From positions 31,790-95,789 of the forward strand of contig CALUPY010000002.1 in NCBI GenBank assembly GCA_944322755.1: DNA of 64,000 nt. Direction: 5' to 3'. The notes below the pieces were generated by a model, which was not told the origin of the DNA, did not search any database, and was given only the letters and a program-made list of their open reading frames with translations. This DNA comes from Candidatus Gastranaerophilales bacterium. GTDB lineage: Bacteria > Cyanobacteriota > Vampirovibrionia > Gastranaerophilales > Gastranaerophilaceae. The position numbers were made by a program, and so were the translations under genes. Shown here piece after piece: positions 44,401 through 59,400 of this stretch (positions within the stretch are counted from its first letter, which is position 1; each line of letters opens with the position of its first letter).

Positions 44401-47400
44401 CGGTATGGCTGATTATCTAATGGGCGGGGCAACTGTTATCCCCGGAACAACAACTGTTGTTGGCGGAGGCGGATCTTCATCCGGCGGTACCGGCTCAGGT
44501 CAGATACAAACATCGGACAAAGGAACTGTTATTGTTTCCGGCGGAAACGATGTTGCCGGTACAGATTATATATTAAACGGAACTTTAAAAATCGGCTCTG
44601 AAGTTTTCAATACAAAGAATACGACTTTACAAGAAGTTATAGACAGAATTAATTCTGCAGGGATAGACGGTGTAAGTGCTTATATTGAAAATGACCGATT
44701 TGTTATAAAATCCGTTAATGTAGAAAATGTAATATCAGCGACAGGCGATTTTGCACGTGTAACCGGTATTGCGTCTTATACTGTAGGGGCTGCAGAGTCT
44801 ACCGGAAATACTGAAAGCGGCGGTTCCGTTGTTGAATCTGACCCTGTCGGTATGCAAAATGTCTCGCAAATCACTAAAGCAGACGCTTTGAGTAAAGGTT
44901 ATATAGTTATAGAAACTGCAAATGATTTGATAAATGCCATTGCCTCGGACGGGCAGGGTACTGCCGGAAAAACATTCATATTGATGAACGACATTGATAT
45001 GTCGACAGTAAGCGGTTATGTCTCAAAATCAAATTTTGCCGGTACTTTTGACGGTAATGGTTATACCATAACGAACTTGTCTGCAGAAAACGGAATTTTT
45101 GCAAGCACTACAGAAACAAGCACAATAAAAAATGTGCAGCTTTCAAATTTCAATATCGTTTCTGTCGGAGATAATGTCGGAGCACTTGCCGGTAAAAATA
45201 GCGGAGTAATTCTAAACTCCGGTATTGATGCAAACTCACTTGTTACCGGAAACAGTTATGTTGGTGCACTGGTTGGAGGCGGAACCGGCAAACTTGAAAA
45301 TGTAACCTCAAGAGCTGAAGTTCGTGCGACAGGACAATATGCAGGCGGACTTGCCGGCAGCTCCGGTGACATATTAAACAGTGAAGCATACGGCAAAGTT
45401 ACTGGCAACAGTTCTTATGTAGGCGGCCTTTCCGGAGTAGTGACAGGAAATATTGAGAACAGCCTGGTTGAAGCGGTCATCTCTGGCGGTGATTATACTG
45501 GCGGTCTTGCAGGACAGGTGACCGGCAAAATTTCCCAGAGCCATACGAAAGGTTCTGTCAGCGGAAAACAATATACCGGCGGACTTGTCGGTAATATTTC
45601 TTCCAGCATAAAAGACAGTTACTCCTGGTCAGATGTTACAGCAGCCGGAAACTTTGCAGGCGGTCTTGTCGGTGCGACAAGCGGAAATGTTTTGAACAGC
45701 TATTCTAAAGGCAATGTTACCTCATCTGGCTATAGAGTAGGCGGACTTATCGGTTCAATAAACGGAAATATCACAATTGATAAAACATATGCTCTTGGCA
45801 ATGTTTCAGGAACTTCTAATGTCGGCGGACTGATAGGTTCAACTGACGGAAAAAGGACATTTACACTATCTAACAGTTATGCAAAGGGCAATGTAAGCGT
45901 TACACAGGCCGGTATAGGCGGTGGTCTTGCCGGTACAAGCAACGGCGGTTCAATAATGAACACCTATGCAACAGGTAATGTTACCATAACAGGCTCTTAT
46001 TCAGGCGCAGACAGAGAGGCAACAGCAGGCGGCTTAATCGGAAATGCGGTCGATACAAGTATTACCAGAAGCTTTGCGACCGGTGCTGTTAACAATTCAG
46101 GAGCTTCTAAAAACGGAACAAGACTTGCGTCTTTTGCAGGCGGCTTAGTCGGCACCGGTGAAAACCTTAGAATAGAAACATCATACGCAACCGGGGCAGT
46201 TACTCTTTCTTTAGGCGACAACACTTCTTTGAACTCTGTTTCTGCAAAACTTTCAGCCGGCGGTTTGGTTGCGTCATTGTCAGGTAGTTCAACTATAGAA
46301 AAATCCTGGGCGTCTAACACCGTTTTGTTCAATGGTACTGATTCTACTTTATCTGCCGAAAATTTTACAGGTGGCTTGGTTGGACGGGTCGATTTAACAG
46401 GCGCTGTAACAATAAACAATAGCTATGCAAGCGGTACTGTAAAAATAAATTCTGCTGACGATAACAGCAAATCCTTTATGGGCGGACTTGTCGGCGGTGC
46501 AGCCGGAGGAGATGCAGCGGCTGATTACCTGACTATAAAAAACAGCTTTGCCTCCGCACAACTGCTGGATTCCACTTCTGTCTATATGAAAAAGACAGGC
46601 GGAATTTTTGGCTATTCACAGAATAGTGACACGGTTCTTATTGAAAACTCTTTCTTTGATATGGAGAAAGCCGGTCTCGATAATGCAACCGGTTCATCTC
46701 TTGGGGAATTTAACACAGGACTTACAACATCGCAGATAAACAACAAAATCGATGATCTTAAACAGAAAATCTCATCTTCTACTGCAAATTCATATTCACC
46801 TGAGTCAAAAGGCGAACTTCTTGTTAAAGTTGACAGAATTACGAAACAGGAGGCAGAAGAAAAAGGATATATCGTCATCGAGTCGGCTGCTGACTTTTTA
46901 TCTAAGGTCGGAAGCAATGCTACAGCAGGAAAAACCTTCATTCTCATGAATGATTTAGATTTTTCTGAAATTTCTGTTTCTGCTTCTAATAATTCATATA
47001 TCGCAGCTTTTAAAGGAGTTTTTGACGGCAACGGTTACACTATTAAAGGTGTCAAAGGCGCTCTGTTTGATAATATTTCTGGTGATTCAACTATCAAAAA
47101 TCTTGGTATTGATACAAATATTAGTATTTCACACCAACAAAATTTAGGTGTTATTGCTAATAACACTGCATCGGGTTCAATAAATATTAATAATGTCTTT
47201 GTTATTGGAAGAATATATGTAAACACTTCAGATGATTTTGGCCGTAATTTTAGCATAGGAGGTCTCATTGGTGAAGTAGGTTCTTCTTCCACTTTACATG
47301 TTTTGTCCTCTTTTGTGAATGCAACAATAGACACTTATTGTCAATATAGAAAGCAGTATACAGGCGGTTTAATTGGTGGTACAAATAGTAGTACAGTTCA

Positions 47401-50400
47401 TATACATAATTCTTTTGTTAAAGGAAAAGTAGAATCGTACGATTATGCAGGTGGTCTTATTGGATATAAAAATGGCGGTAGCGCTTATATAACTCATTCG
47501 TTTTCAGAGGCTTCTGTATCTACTAATAGTTCAGGTAATAACGCTGGTGGTTTAGTTGGTTATAATACTTCATCTTTATACATAGAAAATGCGTATGCAA
47601 TTGGAAAAGTTTCTGGACACTTCCGAGGTTCCATTTTAGGTTTTGGCGACATTACAAGTGCCTCAAATACTTGGTATGACGGTAATGCAACCGGAGTTGC
47701 AAATGTATCCGGTAGTCATACTAATAGTGTATCCGGCATTACTAATCAATCCAAAAACAATATAGTCTATGACCGCTACACAGCCGGAAAATATACCTCA
47801 AACTCTGACACCTCGAATGTTAATCAAGACATCCTGAATAACAAAATTTTCTCCGAATCAGAAGCACAGGCTGCCGGATTTGTGCTCATACACAACGCGG
47901 CAGAACTCAAAAACTTCCTCTCCGGCACTTCATCAAAAGATCAGACTTTTATACTTATGGATGACATTGACCTGACGGGCGTCACAGGTCTTACGTCAAT
48001 GAAAGACTTTGCCGGAACATTCTATGGCAACGGACACTCTATCAGAAACTTTAGCTCCTCATCTGCAATGTTTGATTCGGTTACAGCAACCGGTTCCATC
48101 AGAAATTTAAAAATCATGAATGCTGATGTTTCCGGTTCAGATAATGCCGCGGTACTCGTAAACAATCTTAATGGCGGTGTTATAGACAATGTTCAGGTTT
48201 CAGGCTCTGTATTGACTACTGGCACAGGAAAATATGCAGGCGGTCTTGTTGCATACGGCAACGGACATATTGACAACAGCAGCTTTGAGGGTATTGTTAC
48301 AGGGAAAAACAGTTCAACAGGCGGACTTGTCGGTTATTCCGATGCAACCGGTATTGCTATCTTAAATTCCTACACAACAGGTTCTGTTATAGCAGCTCAG
48401 GGCAGTATCACAGGCGGACTTGTCGGCAGCGCTGAAAGTATTGTAAAAATCAACAATTCTCTGTCCTCTGCATCTGTCACCGGAACGACTGCCGGCGGAC
48501 TTATCGGCAGCGCAAAACCTGATTACACCGAGATAAACAACTCCTCCTATAAAAAGCAGTCAGGCGTTCAGTCCAACGGTATTGTCGATGAAAGATATTT
48601 TCTTAAAGACAATTCTTCCTACGAAGCGCTTTCGACAGAAGAAGCAGGAAAGTCAGAAACATTTACTTCTATCGGCTGGGATTCATCTGTGTGGTCGTTC
48701 ACAAAAGACGGCCCGAAAATAAAAGATACTGACGGCATGACAGAGTTTAACGTAAATTCAGCAGGCTCGGTTCAGGTTGCAGATGCAATAGGTACGTCGC
48801 CTGTAGATTCTATCTCTAAGGAAGAAGCCATTGCAAAAGGTTACATTGTTATTGAAACGGCTTCCGACCTTGCTAATATTATTGCTGCAGACGGTGCCGG
48901 CACTTTGGGTAAGACCTATATTCTAATGGGTGATATAGATATGTCAAAAATCACCGGTTATGTATCAAAAGCTAATTTTGCCGGAACGTTTGACGGAAAC
49001 GGTTATTCTATCAAAAATCTTTCTGCACAAAACGGACTTTTTGCGAGTGCTACAGCAACCAGTACTATTAAAAATGTAAAACTTGTACACGCAAACATTG
49101 GCTCATCAGCGGATAATGTAGGCGGTTTAGTTGGTACAGGAGCAGGCACAATTGAAAATTCATCTATTGACTCGACTTCTATCATAGGCGGCAATTCTTA
49201 TGTCGGCGGACTTGTGGGCGGAGGTTCTTCTACGATAATCAACAGCTCATCAGATGCCGAAGTCAGAGCGAATGTCGGATATGGCGGTGGCTTAGCCGGA
49301 AGTTCCGGAGATATTATAAACAGTATGGCTGCGGGAATAGTAACGTCTTTTGGCGACTACGTAGGAGGTCTTGCGGCAAGCGTTAACGGAAATATCTCAA
49401 ACAGTACAGTAAGTGCAAATGTGTCCGGACTTTCTTATGCAGGCGGTCTTGCTGCTGTGATTACCGGAGATATTTCAAACAGCAGTGTTACGGGTACTAT
49501 ATCAGGCGATGATTACATAGGAGGACTTGCCGGCAAAATCACAGGTGATATAGAAGACAGCAGCGCAAATGTTACACTGGACGGTGCAAATTATCTTGGC
49601 GGTCTTACCGGTGAATTGACCGGAAATGTTACTAACAGTTGTTCTCAAGGTACGATTACTGCAACAGGCATAAACATCGGCGGACTTGTCGGTCGACTCA
49701 GTTCAACAAACCACATGACCATAAAGGCGTCATACTCTGAAATGGCAGTCAAGGGCAGCAATGCAGTCGGCGGACTTATCGGCGGTACGGTAACCGGTTC
49801 TGCTGCTGATATTCAGACCAGTTTTACAGTAATAGACAGTTATGCTAAAGGTAATGTTGAAGCCACGGGCGGCGGTACAGCAGGCGGCTTAATCGGTTAT
49901 GCTTACGGCGGAACGATTTTGAACTCATATGCAAAAGGAAATGTTACTGTGACCGGGCAAAATTCCACCGCAACTTATCAATACAATCCTTCTTCCACAA
50001 ATTCAAACGGTGCTTACGAAAATGCAGCCGGCGGACTTATCGGTCTTGCAATGAACGGTGAAGTCAGAAACAGCTTTGCAACGGGTAATGTAGTCAATAA
50101 GGGCTACAAAATCAATGGAAAGAACGTTCGTTCGTCAACAGGCGGTTTAATCGGTTCCGGCAGCTACAATATCTTTAATTCCTATGCGTCCGGCAATGTA
50201 ACTTATGCATCTACGTCCCCTTCTGTTGTGGACAAAAACGAAGAAAACTTTGTCGGCGGCTTAGTTGGCAGATACTATGGCGGAAATATTGAGCAGGCAT
50301 GGTCTACGGGTAATGTTATTGCCTCAAATTACCAGAAGAACGGTACTGTAAGCACCACAAACTACATAGGCGGGCTTGTCGGCGAAGCAAGGATGAATAA

Positions 50401-53400
50401 GGGGCTTAATATAGTCATAAAGGATAGCTGGTCAAAGAGTGCAGTCACAATGCAGCAGTACAACGCACGAGGCACGACATATATAGGCGGACTCGTGGGT
50501 GAGGCTAGTTTTGACTCTGCCGGCGTTACTCTGACTATAAAAAACAGCTTTGCGTCAGCGGCAATTCGTGATACACAGTCTGAATCCTCTTTATATTCAG
50601 TAAAATCCGGCGGATTGCTCGGATATTCCGGTCAGAATGACTCTGTAAAAATAGAGAAAAGTTTCTTTAACTATGAAGCAGCAGGCATAGAAAATGCATT
50701 CGGGTCACTAAACGCAACGGACGCTTATGCTCTGGATTCAGTTCATATTGACTCAAAAATTTCTTCATTAAAAGAAACGATAGCAGCCGGTGATACGATA
50801 GAAGAAACAAAACCCTCTTTGAACAACGGATTTGTCACACAGGTAGACAGAATTTCCGAAGAAGAAGCAATTGCGCGCGGATATGTCGTTATAAAAACAG
50901 CACAGGATTTTGTAAACCTTATTGCCCAGAACGGCTCCGGAACTAAAGGCAAAACTTATATTCTTATGAACGATATCGATATGAGCGGTATCAGTAACTA
51001 TGTCGGAAAAGAAAACTTTGAAGGCACCTTCGACGGCAACGGGTATAAGATTAAGAATTTGTATTATTATAATGAAACATGTAGTTCATCATCTTATGGT
51101 GTTTTTAACAATATAAAAAATGGTGCTGTCATTAAAAACGTCGGTATAGAAAATGTCAATATTGATTCAGTTACTTATGATAATACGGGCGGTCTTGTCG
51201 GATATATGGCAGCAGGTTCATCTGTAATAAATAGCTATACTACAGGTAGAGTTGATGGGTGGTATTATACAGGCGGACTTGTCGGATATATGGAAGGCAA
51301 TACTATCATAAAAGATTCATATTCTATAGCAGATGTTAACAAAGGTGTTAATACCGGTTACTATGTAGGCGGTCTTGTCGGTTACGCGTTTGGTAATAAT
51401 TCACAAAGAATAACGATAGAAAATTCCTTTGCAACAGGTTCTGTATATGGTGATTATGAAATTGGCGGTTTAATCGGAAGTGCAAATTACGTTGATATTA
51501 CTGACAGTTATAGTAATAATATTGGAGTTTATGCAACTTCAACTTATAGCGGTGGATTTATTGGTTCTATCATTAGTAATACTATAATTAAAAACAGCTA
51601 TTCCACATCTTATGTTACCGGTGGTGATTCAGTTGGCGGTTTTATCGGTCTTATTAACGGGGAAAATAATAAAATTTATGATTCATATTTTGATGGACAA
51701 GTAGAAGCTGATTACATAACCGGAGGATTTGTTGGTACTGTTAATTCTAATCAAAATTATTTATACAATATACATGTATCCGGTTCGCTTCAATCCTTTC
51801 GTAATGATGTCGGAGGGTTAATCGGACATTATAATGCTAATAACCTATATATCTATAATGCATATGTTGATGCAGATATTGTTAATGATGGTGGTAACTC
51901 TAGAGGTATTGTTTATGTAACAGCCGGAGCTGATTTATATATTCATGGTTTTTGGTTTGACGCATCTAAATTTATTAAAGATTCTGCGGGTGATTACATT
52001 GTTGGTCAATACGCAGCTGTAAAAAGCCCGTCGTACATGAACAATGCAAAAATCAAAAACAATGAACGTATTTCAGAATCCGAAGCAACATCAGCCGGCT
52101 ACGTGCTTATAAAAACCGTACAAGACCTGAAAAATCTTCTTTCAACAAACGGCGATGACACTCTGGACAAAACTTATGTCCTTATGAATGATATTGACCT
52201 GTCGGGCGTAAGAGACCTTACTGCAATGAGCGGCTTCAAAGGCACTTTATACGGCAACGGCTATACCATCAAAAATTTCTCCTCACAGAGCGGATTGTTT
52301 GACAGCATTGATTCAGGCGGGTCAGTCAGAAACCTGAACTTTGAAAACTCCGCAATCGGCGCCTCAAAAACCGCAGGTACAGTCGTAAATCACCTTAACG
52401 GCGGTACAATCGATCACGTAACTGTAAATGGCGGCTCCGTAGCACTAACAAATGTCTCCGGACAAAGCGCAGGCGGTTTGGTCGGCTATGGTTTTGGTAC
52501 AATAAGCTACAGCGGATTTAACGGCTCTATCTCCGGCAAAGACAAGAATAACGGCGGCTTAATCGGCTATACTGAAGACGACCGTGTTATGAATATTTAT
52601 AACTCCTATGTGACAGGAAATGTTCTTGGCAGCTCGGGAAGCACTTCCGGCGGACTTGTCGGCATGGTCAACGGCAGCAAAGGCATATTGAACATAAAGG
52701 ATTCGTATTCGTCAGCAGCCGTAAGCGGTTCTTCTTCAACCGGCGGACTTGTCGGTAATGCCGGAAAAACTGAGAATGTATTTATTGCAGGTTCTTCTTA
52801 CCAAAAATCTTATGAAATATCCGCAATTGGAAGCGTTGATGATTTTGCATTCCTGATTGATGGCTCCTCTTATGAATCATTCTCGAATGCTGACTTTAGA
52901 GACGCATCTGTTTTTGAGGAAGCAGGCTGGTCTTCTGATGTATGGCAGTTTGACGGAGAGACTCCGATATTAAGCTCGTCGTCATTGCTGACAGAATTTT
53001 CAACAGCAGAACTCAACAACAAATCAGCAACTTTGCAAGGCTCTGTAGTCGTTGGCTCAAATCCTCAGGATGTAAAAGCATTCAAAGGTCAGAAAGACGG
53101 CACATTGAGTATTATGGTTGACGGAGTCGGCACTTTTGATATCTCAATCAGCGCTAATGATACCTTGAAAAATGTTCTGGATAAGATAAGCGGCGTTGAC
53201 GGAAAACTCAGCGCAAAAATCGATACTGACGGAAAAATTTTAATAAGCTACAACGGCGTAACTCCCGGTATCAGCGTAGAAGACACTTCTGGTTTTGCCG
53301 AGTTTTATGGTCTCAATGCTTCATCAAAAACATGGGATGAAAACTACAGCGTAGGCGGAACGGTTCTTGATCCCGAGACGATTAAGAATTTTGAAACGAT

Positions 53401-56400
53401 TACTGTCACCGGTGGATACGAAATCGACGAGTCGGATATTTCACTTGGCGGCACAATACAGATAGGCTCAGGTGCTGCAATAGATACCACGAACAAAACA
53501 ATAGGCGAGATAATAGAACTGATAAACGAATCCGCACCGTTCGGTGTGACAGCCGGTATCGATGAAAAAACGAATAAGTTCTATATTTCATCAAAATCAG
53601 GCTCGCAGGATATTACTGTGAACGGTGATTTTGCAAGAATCACAGGGCTTGCTTCTTATGTCTCCGGTACGGCAACGGCTGTCACTGTTGAGGAAACTTA
53701 TACAAAAATGCAAGGCTCAACAGGCGGACTCAGCGGCGATGAGCTCGTACTCGGCGGCACGATAAAAGTCGGCTCCGGTGCAGAAATAGACACAACAAAC
53801 AAGACATTGAACGAGATTGTTGCAGCGATAAACGCCCAGAATCAGTCCGGCGTCACAGCTCATATCGAAGATGGAAAATTTACCATCCATAGCGTGAACG
53901 GCAAGGTCGATATCACAGTCAGCGGTGATTTTGCGAGAGTAACAGGCATGGCTGATTACTCTGTCAGCAACGCCCAGCTTTCTTCTTCCGACCCGACTAT
54001 CGGCGGCGGCACAACCGTTGGTTTTGTTGAAGAAGTCGACAGATTGACAGAAGAAGAAGCTGTTTCTCAAGGGTATATGATTATAACATCTGCAGAACAG
54101 CTTGCAAATATTAAGCAAAACCTAGCAGGTAAATATATACTGATGTGCGATATTGATTTGTCTGATTATGGAACCTGGACAGCACTTGGTAATTTTACCG
54201 GTGAACTTAACGGTAACGGATATGTAATTAAAGGGCTTACAGATACTAGAAAAGCAGATAATGCTGGTCTATTTACTATCGTTACTGATGGGGTAATAAA
54301 AAATCTTGGTTTTGAAGATATTAAGATCATTGCGAATAGTTCTGGTGGAGCAATATCAGGAAGTCTTAATGGTACAACTATTGTTTCCAATTGTTATGCA
54401 ACAGGTACTGTTTCTTCTGGAATGAAAGCTTCTGGACTTTCTGGTGCTGCACGAGGAGATGTTACTATTGAAAATTCTTATGCAAAAGTCAATATTACGG
54501 GAACAGGCCAAGATGCAGGTGGCCTAATTGGTTTGATGGCAGGACAAAATCTTACTATCTCTAATTCTTTTTATAGTGGAACAATAAATGGAACTAATAG
54601 CGTTGGTGGCTTGGTTGGTTCTGTAACAAGTGGTATTTTGAATGTTGATTCTTCTTATGTAGCAAACAGCACTATTAAAGGCAAAGCTAATTCTATTGGT
54701 GGGTTAGTTGGTCTGATTTCTAGCGCCCAAGAACACTCTATTTCCAATTCTTCTTTTGATGGAACTATTTCTGGTACTGAGAATATTGGTGGTTTGATCG
54801 GTATAAATAATAATGGTATTTTTTCTATAACGAACTCGCATGTATCTGGTCAAATCGGAACTACTAGTAGTAAATATGTAGGTGGCTTTATTGGGCTAAA
54901 TGGTAATAATTCAAGACGTCTTTCTGTTGAAATTTCAAATTCTTACTCAACAGCAGATATTACAGGAAAGGATAATCTTGGGGGATTTGTTGGTCGTGCG
55001 AATACTTCTGATTTTACTATAGAAAAATCCTTTGTGTCTGGCTCTATATCTTCTTCTAGTACTGGAGTTGGTGGTTTTGCCGGGTATGGACAAACTGCTA
55101 AATTCAATATTTATAATTCCTATTCAATTGCAAGTGTTAAAGGTGGTTCTTATGTTGGTGGTTTAGTAGGATGTTGTGGAGAACGTTTGATTGTCGAAAA
55201 TTCATATGCAGCTGGTCTTGTAACATCTACAGGTTCTGGTGGTGCAATTGCTGGTTATAATGATAATTATCAAATGAAAAATGTATTTTGGGATACAGAA
55301 AAAACAAATAAATTTACGGCTATTGGTACTAAATCAGAAAATATAGCAGGAACTACTGGGCTTTCATCATCTGCTTTTGCAGACCAGTCGAATTTTACCG
55401 GATGGTCTTCAACGATTTGGGATTTTTCAGGAGATGCGCCAAAACTGATAGGTGTAGGCTCTTCCGGCGAAAAGTCTGCAGGCATCACAGGCTCTGTCGT
55501 CACAACAAATCTTGCCGACAAAGCTTTCAGCGGTCAAAAAACAGGCACACTCTTATTCTCTGACGGAACCTCCGTATCTATACTGGACACTGACTCCAGA
55601 ACAGATGTCATTGAAAAAATAAAAGAAAAAGGTCTGAATGCATCTATTGACGGAAACGGAAAAATTACTATATCCAAAACCGGCATAACCTCTCTGACCG
55701 TTTCGTCCGATTCATCAGGATTCGCGGAGTTTTACGGATTGAACACGACCGGAAAAACCTGGAACGGTTCTGTATCAGAAGAAGAAGCATATTCTGATTT
55801 TAGTTCAAAATTGATAAGCTCATCTTCTGCAGATATCTCAAATTCAGCTTTTGTTGACCAGAAAACAGGCAGCTTTAAAATTAACGTAAACGGCGGCACA
55901 TCATACACTGTCAATGTCTCTGAAAATGATTCGCTCCGGACTGTGCTCGACAAAATTAACGCACTTGATACAAACTTTGAAGCGACAGTAAACTCTGACG
56001 GAAAAGTGGAAATAAAACTAAACGGCACTATCGCAGGCATATCCGTTTCTGATGACACATCGAACTTCACTTATGCATACGGGCTTGCTTCTGATGTAAA
56101 AGAGTATGCTGCTGACAAAAATACCATACTCTCAGACCCTGTCGGAAACACAGAAGATGACCCTGACAGATTCTATCAGGTTATCGGAGCAAATGATGTT
56201 GCGCTTTATGATTATGTGGTTCATGGTTCAATTCAGATTGAAAACGGTGCTGTCATTGATATTTCCGGAAATACTATCGAAGAAATTATTGACAAAATTA
56301 ATGCCCAGAAGCAACCCGGAATCACGGCATTAATTGAAAACGGAAAATTCGTCATAAAATACACCGGCTCGGAAGCTGCTCCCTCGTTCACCGCAACAGG

Positions 56401-59400
56401 CGATTTTGCCCGTGTTACAGGACTCAGCAGTTACACTGTCGGTCAGGCGGTATACTCCAGTGTTCCTGACACATCTTCTACTGTGACCGGTTCCGTAAGT
56501 TTTGACTCCGGACTGGATACTCAGGCATTTAAAGGTCAAAAAGACGGTACAATGACTATTGCCGTTACTGGCGTCGGGCTTATCAAGGTTGAAAACATCA
56601 CAGCAAGCGACTCTGTCAGGGTTGTGCTCGACAAAATTAAAGCAGCTGATTCCAACCTCTCTGCCTACATCAATAGTGACGGGAAAATAGTTATTTCCTA
56701 CAACGGCACAGGAAACGGTATTGCAATCGGTGATGACTCTACCGGATTCAGTGCATTCTACGGCTTGCGCTCCACTGAAACCATTTACAAGGGTGAAGCA
56801 GAACATCAGGCACCTGACCCGATTATTACACATACTTCATCTTCGTCACTCTACAGTGCAAACGACGATCTTACGGCTGACACTGTATTTACAGGTCAAA
56901 CCAGCAGCTCTTTCGATATATATTTAGGTGAAGACTTTGTTAAGTCTGTTGTTGTTGAGTCGACCGATACTGTTCAGGATGTTATTGACAAAATCAACGG
57001 CGGAAATCTTAAAGCAAGGCTGGTTGACGGAAGAATCCAAATTTCGACCGTAAACGGTACGACTTTGAGTCTGTCTGTTGTATCTTTTAGCGGCAACTGG
57101 GCAACACTTGCAGGTCTAAACTCCGGTGATACTGTTATTCAGGCAGACCCCACAAAAGTTCTCGGCGCGATGAATGACCTTACGTATACCGGCGGAACTG
57201 TTCAAGGTTTAACAGGCTCGCACGTTATTGCCGGTCTCAAAGACGGTACTTTCAGAATTTATATGAACAATACCTCCGGTAAAATCCCGACTATTCGCGT
57301 AAATGCGACTGACTCTGTTGATGACATTCTCGACAAGATGAAAGAGGCTGTTGCTGCTGTAGGAGGTACTCTTAATGCTTCTGTTCAGAATGGAAAGATT
57401 ATTTTGAGTACGTCTGCTGACTTTGCAACTTCTATTTCTTTCGGTGAAGATACTTCCGGCTTTCTTGAACTTGCCGGTCTTACGAGCACCGGAAAAACTT
57501 ATGATGCAAATTACACATCTACAGACGCAGTTCTGGGTACGGATATGTTCCTTGGGTCTGTCTCAGGTATTACAGAAAACCACGTCTTTGGCGATTTGAC
57601 CGCAGGTACAATGACTGTTTCTTCAGGTTCTGACTCTGTAACTGTAAATATTACAGAAACATCATCCGTCAAAGATATTATTGACCAGATACAAGCTACA
57701 GGTGCCTTTAAAGCAGGTCTCGTTGACGGGAAATTCTTTATCCAAAAAACAGCATCAACTGATTCTGAAATAACCGTGACTTCCACATCTAACTTTGCGC
57801 AGTTAGCCGGACTAGAAGCAGGTGTTTTCACTGGCAGCACGACTACTTCTTCTGGAGGCGGCAGCCAGTCACAGATTACCGGTTCGGTTGCAGGACTTGA
57901 CGGTTCTAAAAAATTCTCCTACACAAAAGAAGGTTATTTCACAATATCTGTCGGCGGTGAAAATGCGGTTAATATTGAAGTAACCGCAGAAACTACTATT
58001 CAGGATGTTATAGATGCAATAAATGACACCGGCTCTTATACGGCAAAACTCGATGATGAAGGCAGACTCGTTATTGCAACAGCAAGTTCGGCTGATGCAA
58101 GCATAAAAATATCCAACGGCACTACGAATTTTGCCAAAATCGTCGGGCTCAATGCCGGATATATATCCAGCAACGCTGAGTCAACAAAAGGCGACCTCGA
58201 TATTGCCTCCAGTCTGACCGGTTCGGTTAACAACCTTCTTGCCAGCAACAAGTTTGCTGCAGGCGATTTCAAAATTATTGTTGAGGCTCCTGACGGTACT
58301 ATAAAAGAAGAAAGCTTTGACCTGACCGGCAAAGAAACGCTGTACACCATTCTTAATCGTATTAGCGATTCTTCCCTCGGTATTACTGCCGAATACAAAA
58401 ACGGCGGTGTTGTACTTACTGTGAACGAAACAGGCGCGTTTAAGATATCTGTTGTTGACGGCACAAGCGATTTTGCTGAGAAAACAGGCTTTACAACAAA
58501 CGGTACGCAAAGTGTAAATACTGTTTTAGGTTCGCAGCCTGACGTTACATCGGCGAACACAACTTATTCCGTTTCAGTAAACGGGTTTAGTGCCGGCAAC
58601 TTCTATATATCGCTTACCGATTTGGACGGAAATATAGTTAAGACAACTCAAATCAACGTTCTTGCTACAGACACGGTAGACAGTTTGATTTCTAAAATTA
58701 ATAACTCCGGTGCAGGTGTAAATGCCTATATAAACAACAAAGACCAGCTTGTACTTGCAATGAACAGCGACATGGATGCAAATAGCATAGTTATTCAAAA
58801 GGGTACAAGTGATTTCACCAATAAAATAGGCTTTACTCAGGGCGGAGATGTCTCTGATGACGCAATATATCTTATCGGCGACCCTGTCGGAAATACTACA
58901 GTCTCGTCCAATGTTCTTGCCTACACAACATCAACCTCTCTTGCATCTCTCGGCATCACGGAAGGCAACTTTGTGCTGAATGGAAAAACAATACAGGTTA
59001 TTCAGGATATTCAAACGCTGATAGATAACATAAATGCCGCCTTCTCTCCAAATGAAGAGAACGGCGTCAGAGCTTCATTTGAAAACGGAAGAATAGTTTT
59101 GACAGCAACGGTTGCAAGTTCTGAATCAGTTATAAATATTGAAGCCGGCTCTAGCAATTTCACGGAGTTTGCCGGATTGACAACGAATAAAGTAATGAAC
59201 ACTACAGCACAAACCGCAGGTCAGAATGCACAATTTGAAATCAACGGAAATTCTTTTGAACAGGAGTCAAACACTGTTTATATTGATAAAGACGGCAATG
59301 TTACCCAGGATATTTCAGATGCAGCACTGAGATTGACACTGAAAGCTACCGGTATAACGCTTATTACTATAGATAAATCCCAGCTTAGCGCGCCTATCGA

